Below, piece after piece: positions 54,719 to 64,000 of a DNA stretch of 64,000 bases. Every line of letters begins with the position of its first letter. Position 1 is the first letter of the stretch. The notes under the pieces are model-generated. The model was not told the DNA's origin and made no database searches. It saw nothing but the letters and a program-made list of their open reading frames with translations. The position numbers and the translations under genes were made by a program. Origin of the DNA: Ostrinia nubilalis (lineage: Eukaryota > Arthropoda > Insecta > Lepidoptera > Crambidae); NCBI RefSeq assembly GCF_963855985.1, contig NC_087109.1, forward strand, positions 7,832,001-7,896,000, in the 5' to 3' direction.

Positions 54719-56905
54719 ATGTTAGGAAACCTTAAAGAATTTATTTCCGTGGTGCAAGATGGGCTGACATCAAACAGCAATATACGGCAGACATTACAAG
54801 AAGTGCAGAAAGTGAAAAACATTTTTAAAGACAGGCAAAAGGGGTCGACTGAAGCTAAAGTGAACTATGGTGCTGGTGGTGCCTTGTTGGAGAAATATCA
54901 AGAGGAATGGGCAGAGTTGCACGAGAACGCGGATAAGAATGCTAAGGCAGCTGATGAAGTTGACAAATTGATACTAGAGCTGCATGAAACTACAAAAGTT
55001 AAGTTGCAGACTGCTAACGAGTTCAGCCAAGCATTGTCCCACTTACCAAACTTGACTGCGAGTGTAGCTCAATGTATGGACAGTTTGAGAAACGTACAGA
55101 CCTTGTTGAAGTCTGTGGAAGAAGATTTGGTGGAATTTGAGGATATTGTGGAGAGGAGCAAGATGGAAAGCTGGAAACTTGACCACCATTATCATCTCAC
55201 TATGTACAAAGAAAAGAAAATGGGTATGGACAGTTTGTTTGTTGGCATATTAGCTCCAAAATCCTTAGATTCATATTTATTTATTATTTTATTTTACTTT
55301 ATCAGGAAAACAGTGTTAACTTATTAACTATCTGATATAAATAATAACTGAATAAACTGCATCTAAATTGATTTAGTATTGTCATAAGAAGATAATTTTT
55401 CGTTCTCTAAACAAATGCAATTATTATTGAATGGGTACCTGAAGAAAGTAAATTTAGTGTAAAGCATCTTAAAATTTTCAATAAGAGTCTTATTAGAATA
55501 TAATATTACCTATTGTTTCATTAAGTTGTAATAACTTTATTAAGAATTCTGAAATTTAAAAACCCTGTAACTTTGTCAAAGCTGCTTGACATGACATTGG
55601 TGAAATCATAGTTCTCAAAACCTTGTTGCCAAAATAAAAGAAAAAAAACTTTTGAAATTAGATCAAAAATCCTTAACGTTTCAGTGGCTTTAGAGAGCAT
55701 CCGCAGTGAACTAGCGAAGAAGAACACGGAACAGAGCTTAGAGCGGGAGAGACAGCAGCTAGCCGAGTTCCAGGCGAAGAGAGACCACAGCGCAGTGGCG
55801 TTCCAGTGCGACATGGCCAAGTATCTCATCAGTGGAAACGTCCCATCAGGTGTGTTGTATTTTGTCAAATACTTTAGAGAACATCTGCAGTGAACTAGAA
55901 GAACACAGAACAGAGCTTAGGCCCCTCACCCACGGCGACTTTCGTAGTGATGCTGTCGCGCGTTTCATGAACGAGCGACAGCATCGCTACTAACGCGCCT
56001 TAGTCGCATTTGCAACGCGTTACAGAAGTGATGCCAATGCGCTACAGCATTGCGACTGCTTCGAGACAAACGCGCGACCGTGTCGGACGACGGAGGTGGC
56101 GTTTGCATCGCGACAGAAGCGGGACACTATCGCGTGCCACTGAATCGTGTTTGTGTGGGTGAGGCCACACAGCTAGCGACTGTATCAATGCGAACGCGCG
56201 ACAGAATCGCTACTGCATCGCTACAAAAAGTCGCCGTGGGAGAGGGGTCTTAGAGCGGAAGAGACAGCAGCTAGCCGAGTTTCAGGCGAAGAGACCACAG
56301 CGCGGTGGCGTTCCAGTGCGACATGGCCAAGTATCTCATCAGTGGGAACGTCCCATCAGGTATGTATTTAGTGGTGTAAGGATTTTGTGTAATCTTTTGT
56401 AAAGTTAACATTGAAGTAATCCACAAGTAATTTATGAAAATTATTAATCCAGGAGAGCCATAAAGAAAGGTTTTTTTTTTTATAAATATTGTGTCTATGG
56501 TGTAGTACCTACTTGTTTTGCCCTGTTTTGCGTACTTTTTTGTTTTGAATGTTTATTTAGTTTATTTCCAATAATAATATTTAATCTCCATGTTTTCCGA
56601 AATTACTTCAACTTGTTTATTTTTTGACTTGCATTGAATCTGTATTTTTAAAATGAATAAATATTTTTAAAAGTAAAACTAAACATTGTCTCAATAAATA
56701 GAAATCCCCATTATGACAAATAAAAATAATTTTCCTAAATTGTCTTAAGTTGGGCAACTCAAAGCTAGCTTTTCTAAGAATCTTACAGGGATAGAAGAAT
56801 AGCCTGTGTTTTATTGTTTCAGTTGCACCCGCTTCTCCAATCACTTTAGAGCAAGTACAACTGGATGAAGATCCTACAGACCTAGAGAAGTTTCTTGACA
56901 GTTGA
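54719..56905 (+). CDS. Dysb: Dysbindin (BLOC-1 subunit), complete, three coding exons
   Basis: Exons 54719-55222, 55685-55849 and 56823-56905 join in phase to about 250 residues. After the start MLGNLKEFISVVQDGLTSNS, residues about 55-75 (GGALLEKYQEEWAELHENAD) match the dysbindin LLKKYE-QWA-LH block. A long coiled coil follows (LPNLTASVAQCMDSLRNVQT; LEFEDI-like VEEDLVEFEDIVE; then LAEFQAKRDHSAVAFQCDMA with KYLISG, where the human protein has FQQDMEQYLSTG). The C-terminus EDPTDLEKFLDS matches the conserved dysbindin ending. Dysbindin is a coiled-coil subunit of BLOC-1, which sorts cargo to lysosome-related organelles and supports synaptic homeostasis. It is head to head with HAUS5. An AATAAA lies near 57174. 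The start is the first Met after the hAT insertion. Confidence 0.9.
55862..56362 (+). pseudogene. Partial duplicate of dysbindin exon 2, split by a MITE
   Basis: 55871-55919 (ACTTTAGAGAACATCTGCAG, GTGAACTAG, GAACACAGAACAGAGCTTA) repeats the start of exon 2. 56250-56362 (TAGAGCGGAAGAGACAGCAG ... GTCCCATCAGGTATG) repeats its end, including the donor. The two halves are separated by a 330-bp element. A 2-bp loss (GAGAGACC to GAGACC) and a further deletion near AAGAAGAACACGG disrupt the frame, and the acceptor is not preserved, so it is a dead copy within intron 2. Confidence 0.85.
55920..56249. mobile_element. TTA-flanked MITE (PIF/Harbinger type) inside the duplicate exon
   Basis: The terminal repeats GGCCCCTCACCCACGGCGAC and GACCCCTCTCCCACGGCGAC are inverse at the two ends, with TTA outside each (55917-55919 and 56250-56252). 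Inside are GCGACAGCATCGCTAC words in both orientations. Removing the element restores a continuous exon-2-like sequence, which confirms the ends. Confidence 0.88.
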
Positions 56906-57553
56906 TGAAAACTATAATTTTAAGGTATGATGATGTCACTGCGAGCTTATGTACCTATATGTTTCAAAAAGAGCCTATTTACCATTCCAAAGTTAATATA
57001 ATTATTGTTGAATATTCAAGTCTTTACTTTTAGTTTTAACTTATCCAAAAAAACAGCCTGAAGTTTAAACAATGCATACAATTTATTTTTTTGTTAATTA
57101 CCTAATCAATTTAAATTTCGTATCGTCATTCGTCACCCTGTATCATGAACTGAAATTACTTTTCTTACTCAATAATAAATTCAAAAATACAAAAATATAT
57201 ATACAAAGTATTTATGACTAGTAAAAATAAGCACATTGCTAAAACAGCTTTATGTAACACGGGACAAGGGCCGGTCACGACAGTTCGATACACTTCTCGG
57301 ATCTCACAAAAACTCCGTTCACCACAATATTAATATCAAAAACCTCGGACCACTAAAAGTTGATGATGAAACTCCAAACATTGACACCACACAGGAATTT
57401 TATTCAGATCGGCTTCCCTGTGACCGGCGAGACATTTCCACAATTTACTCCTATCCTCTTCAACTTTCAGTGGCGAGCGTGTAAAGTGTAAAAATAAATG
57501 AGTAGCAATCGTGTTTGCGTTCGACACCGACTGTGGGTGTCCAGTGTGTAATG
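56906..57553. other. 3' region between convergent dysbindin and the next gene
   Basis: Holds an AATAAA for dysbindin (about 57174) and a TTTATT at about 57398 that would serve as AATAAA for the minus-strand gene ending at 57554. No other gene; the plus-strand frame 57236-57484 is probably incidental. Confidence 0.5.
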
Positions 57554-60500
57554 CTACGTTTTCCTCATGATGGGATGAAGGTCTCCCGCGCCGTGGGCCG
57601 ACATTTTAAGTTTGCTGCCGACGTGGTTCTTCATACGCGGGCCAGCATCCTTTATTGAACCACTAGCGTCCTCCATTTCTTCGTCTGAAGAGAAGTCTGA
57701 GACGCACAACGTCAAGTGCCTTTTCTTAGGCGGCACCACGTGAAGTGTCCACCTCATAGGCCCTTTATGACCCTTCGCCTCGCGCGCTTCGTAATCAGTA
57801 TCAGAGGCCGCCCGTTGCGAATCGTTCTTCAGGCTCCGCAGTTTACTAGGTCTGTGAGTTTGCTCCTTTTTTTCCCCCCTCGGGGGGGTGTGGAAGTTTT
57901 TTAAATTCATAACACTCGATGTATGCCCCTTAGCGTTGAGGTCCGGGAAGTTTTGGGAGTATATCACGACGCTGTCAACTGCTTTTTCTTTATGAAATTT
58001 TGCCGGCTGCTTCTTGTTTTTTGCCTCCTCGGGTGCTGCGGGACTGGACGTGCCCTTCTCTGCGGAATTGCCGCTGCTGCAGCTGGTGTTGCTATTGCTA
58101 GTGCTGTACTGTTCGACCGCCTGTTTTTCCAACTCACGAAACTTCGTGTCTATACTTTCGTCAGACGCTTTGTATTGTTCCAAAGCTTCCTTCTCCAGTT
58201 CCTCGAACTTGTTGTCGACGTTTGGCGGTCGTATCCGCGCAGATGGGAGCACGATTTTCGGGTTCAGTTTGAGTAGTCCAGGCGCGACTAGTTTTTGGGT
58301 CAACCTCACGCATCCTACAGGGCTCAAATTGAGGGGAGCAGGGGCGCTCATACTTAGGACGGTGCTGTAGAGTCGTTTTTTTCGCAAGCTGGTATCCAAC
58401 GCAGCTGCGCTCGTCGACGGTTGCTGGCCGTCGGCCGCTACTTCTTCGCATTTGGAGCTTTCCGGTTTTTCAGGCGACGTTTGTGGTTCTTCTGGCTTAG
58501 GTTCAGGTTCGGTTGTTTCCTCGGGGACCGGTTCTTTTTTGGGTTCGTCTGGTTCTGCTTTCTTTTGTTCTTGCGTTTGAGTTTGGGGGAGGTGTGTGAG
58601 ATGGAAGCGGTGATCGAGGCGGGGAGAGGGGTGGTCCCTTGGCCACCAGACGCCGTAGCGTCGGTCGGGGCAGCGCGCGGGGCGTTGACCGGTGGGCGCG
58701 TACCGGCTGACGTTGGTGCCGCGATACGGCGGGCAGCGAGCGGCCGACGCCCGCATAGCTGCCTGCACGCTAGCCGAGAGACGGCCCATCGCTCGCTGGC
58801 ACTCGGTAAGTTGAGGAGGTCTGGGTGGGTCGAACTGAAACTGAAAGAAAAAAAATTACGTGAATCATTTAAAATTATTCCAGTGGCAGACAGTTAAGTT
58901 CTGCTCCCCTACTCTCTAGCTAGGAATGTTACTTTACGAATTGTTACAATTTAGCAAGGCAACTCAATCACGCACGATACCCTTTGTTTGTAAAGGCGGG
59001 TATCGACATTACAGGGCTGGTTCGCGGGTCATAAAATATGGTTACTTCGCGGTGTGAAGACGCGTTTGCTTCTTAACTTACTGCTTAAAAAAGAAAACTT
59101 GCGAGAAGCCTCGCAATGTCGATAGCCTTATCAATGGCTTGATCCATCTCTGAGTCTGCCCAACTTACCTTACAAGTAGGATCGCAAAACAACTGCGCGG
59201 GTACTTCCAAGCAATACGCCGGTGGGGGCGGCGCGAGCGCAGCCAGTCGTCTCGGCTGCCGGCGCCGGGCCCGTATCTTGCGCGGGATGGGCGGGGGGCT
59301 TGGGGCCCGGGCTCGGGGGGCCCGGGGCGCCTGCGGGGCCCACAGGGGCCGGACGCTGAGCACGCGGGCGGCCAGTGCAGCCTCCTCGCCCGCCGCCCGC
59401 GCCCCAGCCGAGTCCCAGCGCTCGCTAGCTGCCGATTGGTGCCCGTTAATTTCTGATCATCATTTTTACTAAGCCCAGTGGCCTAATTCACGTATTTTGA
59501 CAGTCAAGATCTTGCTGACGTTCAGAAGTCGTCCCATTGAAAATCAGTTCTAAATCCGTATTCACAAGGGTCATTTTGATAGAATGATTACTCGATAGGA
59601 TCGCATTCAGCGATTTGTTACGTGAATAAGGCTACAGTAGGCCTAGGATGCGCTCCGTGATAAGCGTTTATCGCGCCATTTTATCGAACGCGATAAGCAA
59701 ATAAAGGCAACTGCAAGATCTTATGGCGCGGGTACACATGCGCCTCGGCATTACGACTAGATACTTGTCGAAGATAACCCTAAGTCAAGTCGCGTGTATC
59801 CACTCTTGGACAACCTGGCAAAGAACTCAGTAGCTGATAAGTAGCATGGAGTTCGCCAAGTTGACTTGGGCGCACTTGCCGACAGTGGGGTAGGGATGAA
59901 GAAACTTGCTGAGTTCTTATCAAGTATGTGTTTACATTGATGGGGCTTGGCATATTCCCGCATAGTGTACCCGCACCTATTTTAGATGATTGGTACCACT
60001 ATATTAGATGGTCCGAATCAAACCCTAAATAAATAGAAGGGAAGACGCACAAATCGTCATCGGTGAGCATCCTGTACTGGCGGCGGCGACGAGGGAAGCT
60101 CCGGTCTGGCGAGTCGTCTACCAGCTTCCGAAACCAGTACTCCACCTGGCGAAGACCAGTAAATTAACAGATTTCTCATTTTACAGGTACAATTCTGCTT
60201 TATACCGGTTTACTAACAAAATCTTTCAAGTCTTGGCGTTTAAAGGATTATTACAAGTTTTATGCCCGTTTTCACCATCAATCCCTAATTGTTAAGTGAC
60301 CCCTATGTTGACCCATAACAGGCATTTTGTTTTCATTAGGGGTCACTTATGGGATTGATGGTGAAAACGGGCATAAGTAATTTCAGGCCATTTCAGGGAC
60401 CTACTATTTATTATGCCTGTGTTCCAAAATTAGCTAACTATCGGCATCACTTCGGGAGAATTAGAGCTGAGAAGAAGCGATGGCTGAAATTCTGTCATCT

Positions 60501-63500
60501 TATTCAACCCTGATAAAACTATTAGTGATGTACTCCAAATACATACTTTTAGTGCTTTCGTTTCAGCCAAATGATGTCCACTGCTGGACAAGGGCCTCCC
60601 CCAAGGATTTCCACGTCGATAGGTCCTGCGCTGCCCGCATTCAGGTACTTCCCGCGACCTTAACCAGATCGTCGATCTAGTTCTTTATTGTAAGAGTAAA
60701 TAGTAAAGCTCTCTCACCTCTGGTAGCATCCAACATTCCGTGAGATCGGAGTTTTCACATCCTTGTCCGTTGTACCCTCGTCCATTTGGTCTTTCGTTAG
60801 GACTGGTATAACATTTTTCTCTGAAAAATCAATCATATATTCCGTAAATGACACATCATTGAAATCATTCAGAAGGAAGTATTCTTGGTCGTAAGTGTTA
60901 ATAGTGCAAAGTATTTATAAATTAACTAGCTGTGTCTGCAAATTCGTACACGTGGAAACCATTTTCTAGGCAAGTGCTTCTTTCCAAGATTTCTCAAGTA
61001 AGTAATAATACCTTTTTTGCTATGTATAATGTACAGTCGCGGAATGAAAAGGTTCGTCACCTTAGTGTCGGTTTTCGCTTGTACTGTAAGCGTCAAACCT
61101 GCCAACATAACAGTGCAAGAAACAGTGCTGCTAACATTTAAATAAATAATTATGACGTTTGCTAACGAATAAGGTTTTGCTTGTTTATTTTTCTATCCCA
61201 TCAGCCCCCCTAGACAAAACGCACTTTTTGATCGAATCGAAAATCGAATCCGTCAAATTCCATACAAAAAAGGGGCTTTTCGACCACTTTTCGACTGGTT
61301 TGCGATTATAATGGCACTTTGTCTAGACCCACAGTGCAATGCAATGATGACAATGACCAATTGACAATAGTTTTTTTTATTTAATAGAAATAATAATGGC
61401 AGGTTGAACCAACAAGAAGGTTTTAGTTTATCAATCATAATAATCTTCTTGACAAGATAAATCGTCAAACAACTTTGATCTGAATAATTTTGAACTTTAC
61501 TGACGAACAGTTAAAGATTATTTTCTCTAACTCGAGATTATTCTGTAACATAGTTTCAAAAGGTAATATGTGCTCGCGATTCGTTTAAGGAATCAATTTG
61601 AAAACTGACGAACCTTTTCATTCCGTGACTGTACATTGGTGCACTTTAGTACCTATGTCATATTAACAATTTAGTTTTATTTGTAGTGTTCCTTTAAGAT
61701 TGATATTTAAATGAAGAGCTGTTTACCTGACTTCGTCGTAATAGAAATTTCCATAAAATTGTGCTAATCTCGATTCCGGTATAACATCTTTTACGCTTCT
61801 CCTGCCACTACAGCTGCCGTTCTCTTGGCTCTGGCTCGATACGCTTCTTTTATCTATGGATTTCAAAAATACGTTATTACCTCGTGTGTTTTGAAAACTT
61901 GTTTTTGTTTAAGATTGTAGATTCGTTCGTTTCAGCCAAATGTCGTCCACTGCTGGACAAAGGCCTCCCCCAAAGATTTCCATAACGACCGGTCTTGCGC
62001 TGCCCGCTTCTAGGTACATCCAGCGACCTTCATCAGATCGTTGGTCCACCTAGTAGCAGGCCTGCCCACACTACGTCTTCCGGTCCTTGGTTGCCACTCG
62101 AGAACTTTTCTGCCTCAACGGCCATCAGCTCTACGAGTAAGAGCTACACTCAACATCAAATAAACCGCACCTTCCGCGACGCGAACTTTAAATAATAATA
62201 ATAATAATAAATGACTCTTTATTCAAGTACCCAGGACTCAGTTTGTTAGTAACAATTGCACTTAAAAACTATGTTAGTTGAAACAAGATGTAAAATAAAT
62301 TGAATTTAGATTTAGATTTAGAATTGAAATAAGTATCATAATAAATTATACTCATTTCAATTCCAAACCCACAATAAGTGTGAGGTTATGCATACGTGAG
62401 TCATCCCCGCTTCACTCCATAGGCTGTGTCACAGCAATGCCTCACGTACACACAATCCAACCTGCTCGCAATCATGGTCAGGATGCTGTTGCCACTACTC
62501 CGGACCCTGCGCACCAGGGATGCACATTTTTTGCGCATTGTGGTAAAAAAGCAGTTGACCCGTGCCTCTGCAAACATCCCTGACGCACTGCAGAAGCGGG
62601 GCAGTCCCAACAGCACCCTGAATGCATTATTGTACTGCACCCTTAGGGCATTGAAGGTTTTTTGAGTGTATCTAACCCACAGGCTACACGTGTAGAAGGA
62701 GGTACAATATGCTCTAAAAAGAGCAATCTTGACATCCGCTGTACAGCGCGCAAACCTGCGAGCCAGCATGTTCGCTCTCACCGACAATGCCCGCCGTTCT
62801 CTTTCTATATCCTCATCATCCTTGAGGCCAGGGGTCAATACGTGACCAAGATATTTAAATTTATGCACTCTCTTCAGTTCAGAGTTATTAAAGATTTTAT
62901 TCTGACACAATCATGGTACCCCAACAATATTGGTGTTATTTGAAAGCCCAATAAATATCCTTAAAGAAAAATACATTTCATTTCTAAATAAATGATTAAC
63001 ATTTACCATAAATGTGACTTGAAAATAGACCTCACTTTGGGCTCACCTCTGGGATCAATTAGACCAATTTTTATGGTTATAAAACCAAATAAAGATCTCA
63101 CGTGTCCTCTTTAACAGATGGATAGCGATTAATCCCAACTTAACAGTTTTATAGTCATAATAAATGACTATAGCGTAACTACCTATTTTTTGAATAAGTG
63201 ACTCTGGATCCTTGTAAAGACACATTTTTGGGGTAAAAACCTTTCCTTTAATGAAATGAAGTTTAGAACTAGGCTTTCAAATGGTACCAACGTTGGTGGG
63301 AAAGTGGGGATGCATATGTTTGATAAAAGCTTGTCGCGGGAGGTGCGATTTATTTGATGCCGAGTGTATTTGCCATGCCTACTGCCACTCGAGTTTAGCA
63401 ATTCTGCGGGTTATGTCGGATTATATTCTTGCCTGTTAATTCGTTGTTCTTCTGCAAGTTCTGCGATTCTGCTGCTGCGTCTTGTAGCACTTGCGATATT

Positions 63501-63523
63501 CGGCAGTGTTGTGCCCATAGGCG
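57554..63523 (-). CDS. Unrecognised proline/lysine-rich protein, six exons, 5' end outside or unseen
   Basis: Exons on the minus strand: 63433-63523, 61727-61853, 60718-60820, 60051-60145, 59169-59424 and 57554-58834. All phases join, giving about 650 residues. The first visible exon is a short helix (LWAQHCRISQVLQDAAAESQ) and ends at a GC donor. Next come a polar segment, CWMLPEVEYWFRKLVDDSPD, RRRRQYRMLTDDDFERWD, an Ala/Pro/Arg-rich segment (PPPIPRKIRARRRQPRRL), and AYCLEVPAQLFCDPTCK-FDP. The long last exon has a Pro/Glu-rich stretch, FEELEKEALEQYKASDESID and a repeat of it (FRELEKQAVEQYSTSNSNTS), a basic middle and a C-terminus with SDFSSDEEMEDASG. Short linear motifs in a mostly disordered chain suggest a nuclear or scaffold protein. 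I cannot name the family. No start codon was located; an upstream exon is expected. Confidence 0.75.
59480..59633 (-). mobile_element. Inverted-repeat element, relative of 38181-38471
   Basis: GGCCTAATTCACGTA at the left and TACGTGAATAAGGC at the right; 154 bp. The interior TTGACAGTCAAGATCTTGCT, ACCCTTGTGAATACGGAT and ATCCTATCGAGTAAT (as complements) match the 38.2-kb element but with a single internal unit. Confidence 0.65.
60263..60373. mobile_element. TA-flanked 111-bp foldback MITE
   Basis: TGCCCGTTTTCACCATCAAT-CCC and its perfect inverse bound the element, with TA outside each end. AAGTGACCCCTA / TAGGGGTCACTT forms a second inner stem. It lies in an intron of the unrecognised gene. Confidence 0.8.
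60562..60682 (+). repeat. Dispersed lepidopteran repeat (GCTGGACAAAGGCCTC family), copy 3
   Basis: TTTCAGCCAAATGATGTCCA, CTGCTGGACAAGGGCCTCCC, CGATAGGTCCTGCGCTGCCC and AACCAGATCGTCGATCTA, in the order of the other copies. Confidence 0.65.
61034..61631. mobile_element. TA-flanked element (CAGTCRCGGAATGAAAAGGT ends)
   Basis: CAGTCGCGGAATGAAAAGGT-TCGTCA at the left and its inverse at the right (61606-61631), each directly flanked by TA, as for Tc1/mariner-type insertion. No transposase. It is interrupted by the CAG-flanked element at 61203 and lies in an intron of the unrecognised gene. Confidence 0.75.
61203..61332 (+). mobile_element. CAG-flanked small inverted-repeat element, copy 3
   Basis: Nearly identical to copy 1 (14430): CCCCCCTAGACAAAACGCAC ... 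GGCACTTTGTCTAGACCCA, again with CAG on both sides. Nested inside the TA-flanked element. Confidence 0.75.
61926..62062 (+). repeat. Dispersed lepidopteran repeat (GCTGGACAAAGGCCTC family), copy 4
   Basis: TTTCAGCCAAATGTCGTCCA, CTGCTGGACAAAGGCCTCCC, AACGACCGGTCTTGCGCTGC and TCATCAGATCGTTGGTCCAC. It is followed by GGAG-type sequence and then by the split repeat at 62146. Confidence 0.65.
62193..62885 (-). mobile_element. 5'-truncated non-LTR retrotransposon inserted in another repeat
   Basis: The minus strand encodes NSELKRVHKFKYLGHVLTPG, DIERERRALSVRANMLARRF, AYCTSFYTCSLW and RVQYNNAFRVLLGLPRFCSA, ending near 62401. The tail on that strand is (TTA)n at 62193-62211. It is the same family as 46560-47640 (shared FKYLGH, DIERERRAL, RALFRLPRYCSASGMFA-type blocks). 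It splits the repeat whose continuous version is at 32095. Confidence 0.85.
62961..63432. other. Intron or intergenic sequence, no recognised element
   Basis: AT-rich. Contains a block (TTCAAATGGTACCAACGTTG ... GGAGGTGCGATTTATTTGAT) that may belong to the same repeat family as 62146 and 32095. No gene. Confidence 0.3.
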
Positions 63524-64000
63524 CTGAAAAATTAATGTAGGCTTATTTATCTATCAAAATTATGTACTTAGATTAAACTTATCTTAGGGTATGATGCATG
63601 TTTGCAGATTTTTTATAAAAGATTCTCGAAACAGAACAGAAATCAAACTCGAGAAAGTACGGGCACAAGGGACATTCTTAGTATTTGAAGTGGGCACTAC
63701 CATGTGTTTAAAAGTAGGTATAACAGTAATAAAAGTAAGCAGCGGTGTGTGAAGACTAGACATAGTAACTGCGTGCACTAAACTGCATCTACGCAAAGCG
63801 TCGGTGGAATCATACACTCTAGCTGGAGGAATATTCTTTCCTCTCTCTTTGTGTATCTTCGCTGCGGGTCTAGATTGACACATTCACGTGAAAGGTGGTC
63901 ATGGATTTATAAACTTTTTTTACACCCTCGACAGGCGAATTGTCAATTAGTCTTTTCGCTGTTGGTGGCTATATTGTTTCCATGATGTTTCCCTAGATTG
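63524..64000. other. Right edge, upstream of the last visible exon
   Basis: Presumably an intron or the 5' region of the minus-strand gene. The minus frame at 63584-63883 has no motif I recognise and lacks a convincing splice link to 63523. Confidence 0.3.

Noticed and set aside
58421..58897. 158-residue plus-strand ORF and other plus frames at 57.7-59.5 kb
   Set aside because: They are antisense shadows of the long Pro/Glu-rich last exon and the GC-rich exon at 59169-59424.

Overview
This looks like nuclear DNA from a moth or butterfly (Lepidoptera). The evidence is AT-rich sequence with short, phase-consistent exons, Lep1-type non-autonomous Helitrons (5' TC, 3' GC hairpin plus CTAG), tRNA-derived SINEs with TTTA-type tails, an STPR-motif gene of the kind first described in silk moths, and very dense miniature transposons. 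All identifications come from reading the sequence; no database search was run.

Host genes, left to right. (1) A C2H2 zinc-finger, acidic, lysine-rich protein on the minus strand (edge to 4366) with a 5'UTR exon near 5512 and an overlapping upstream ORF. (2) A single-exon STPR-motif gene on the minus strand (12978-13514). (3) A three-exon, 179-residue gene on the plus strand (28363-31960) resembling SNAPC5. (4) A complete 12-exon, 610-residue gene on the minus strand (37260-53119), best read as HAUS5/Dgt5 of the augmin complex. (5) Head to head with it, a three-exon dysbindin gene on the plus strand (54719-56905). (6) Tail to tail with dysbindin, an unrecognised proline- and lysine-rich gene on the minus strand (57554 to at least 63523, six visible exons). 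For genes 3-6 every exon junction joins in phase, which is the main support for the models.

Mobile DNA fills most of the rest. 15-28 kb holds an almost full-length I-clade non-LTR retrotransposon (ORF2 intact, ORF1 start displaced by a frame change), a pair of 160-bp inverted repeats 4.6 kb apart, a 227-232-bp tandem repeat, and foldback and hAT elements. 8-11 kb holds GC-rich repeats and a 1.2-kb TA-flanked element packed with a GTTTTCGTCC word. 34-42 kb is a chain of foldback elements. Introns of HAUS5 hold reverse-transcriptase fragments, Helitrons, SINEs and a tandem array of about ten 160-bp units copied from one of its own exons together with its splice donor.

The best leads are the exon-derived satellite in HAUS5, two oppositely oriented copies of one hAT element in the HAUS5/dysbindin divergent promoter, and a partial duplicate of dysbindin exon 2 later split by a TTA-flanked element. 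Two element families carry many copies of a short word between short terminal repeats, and one small element family always lies between CAG triplets and has a matching empty site inside the window. I did not find a CRISPR array, an operon or a defence system; this is a eukaryotic region and none is expected.
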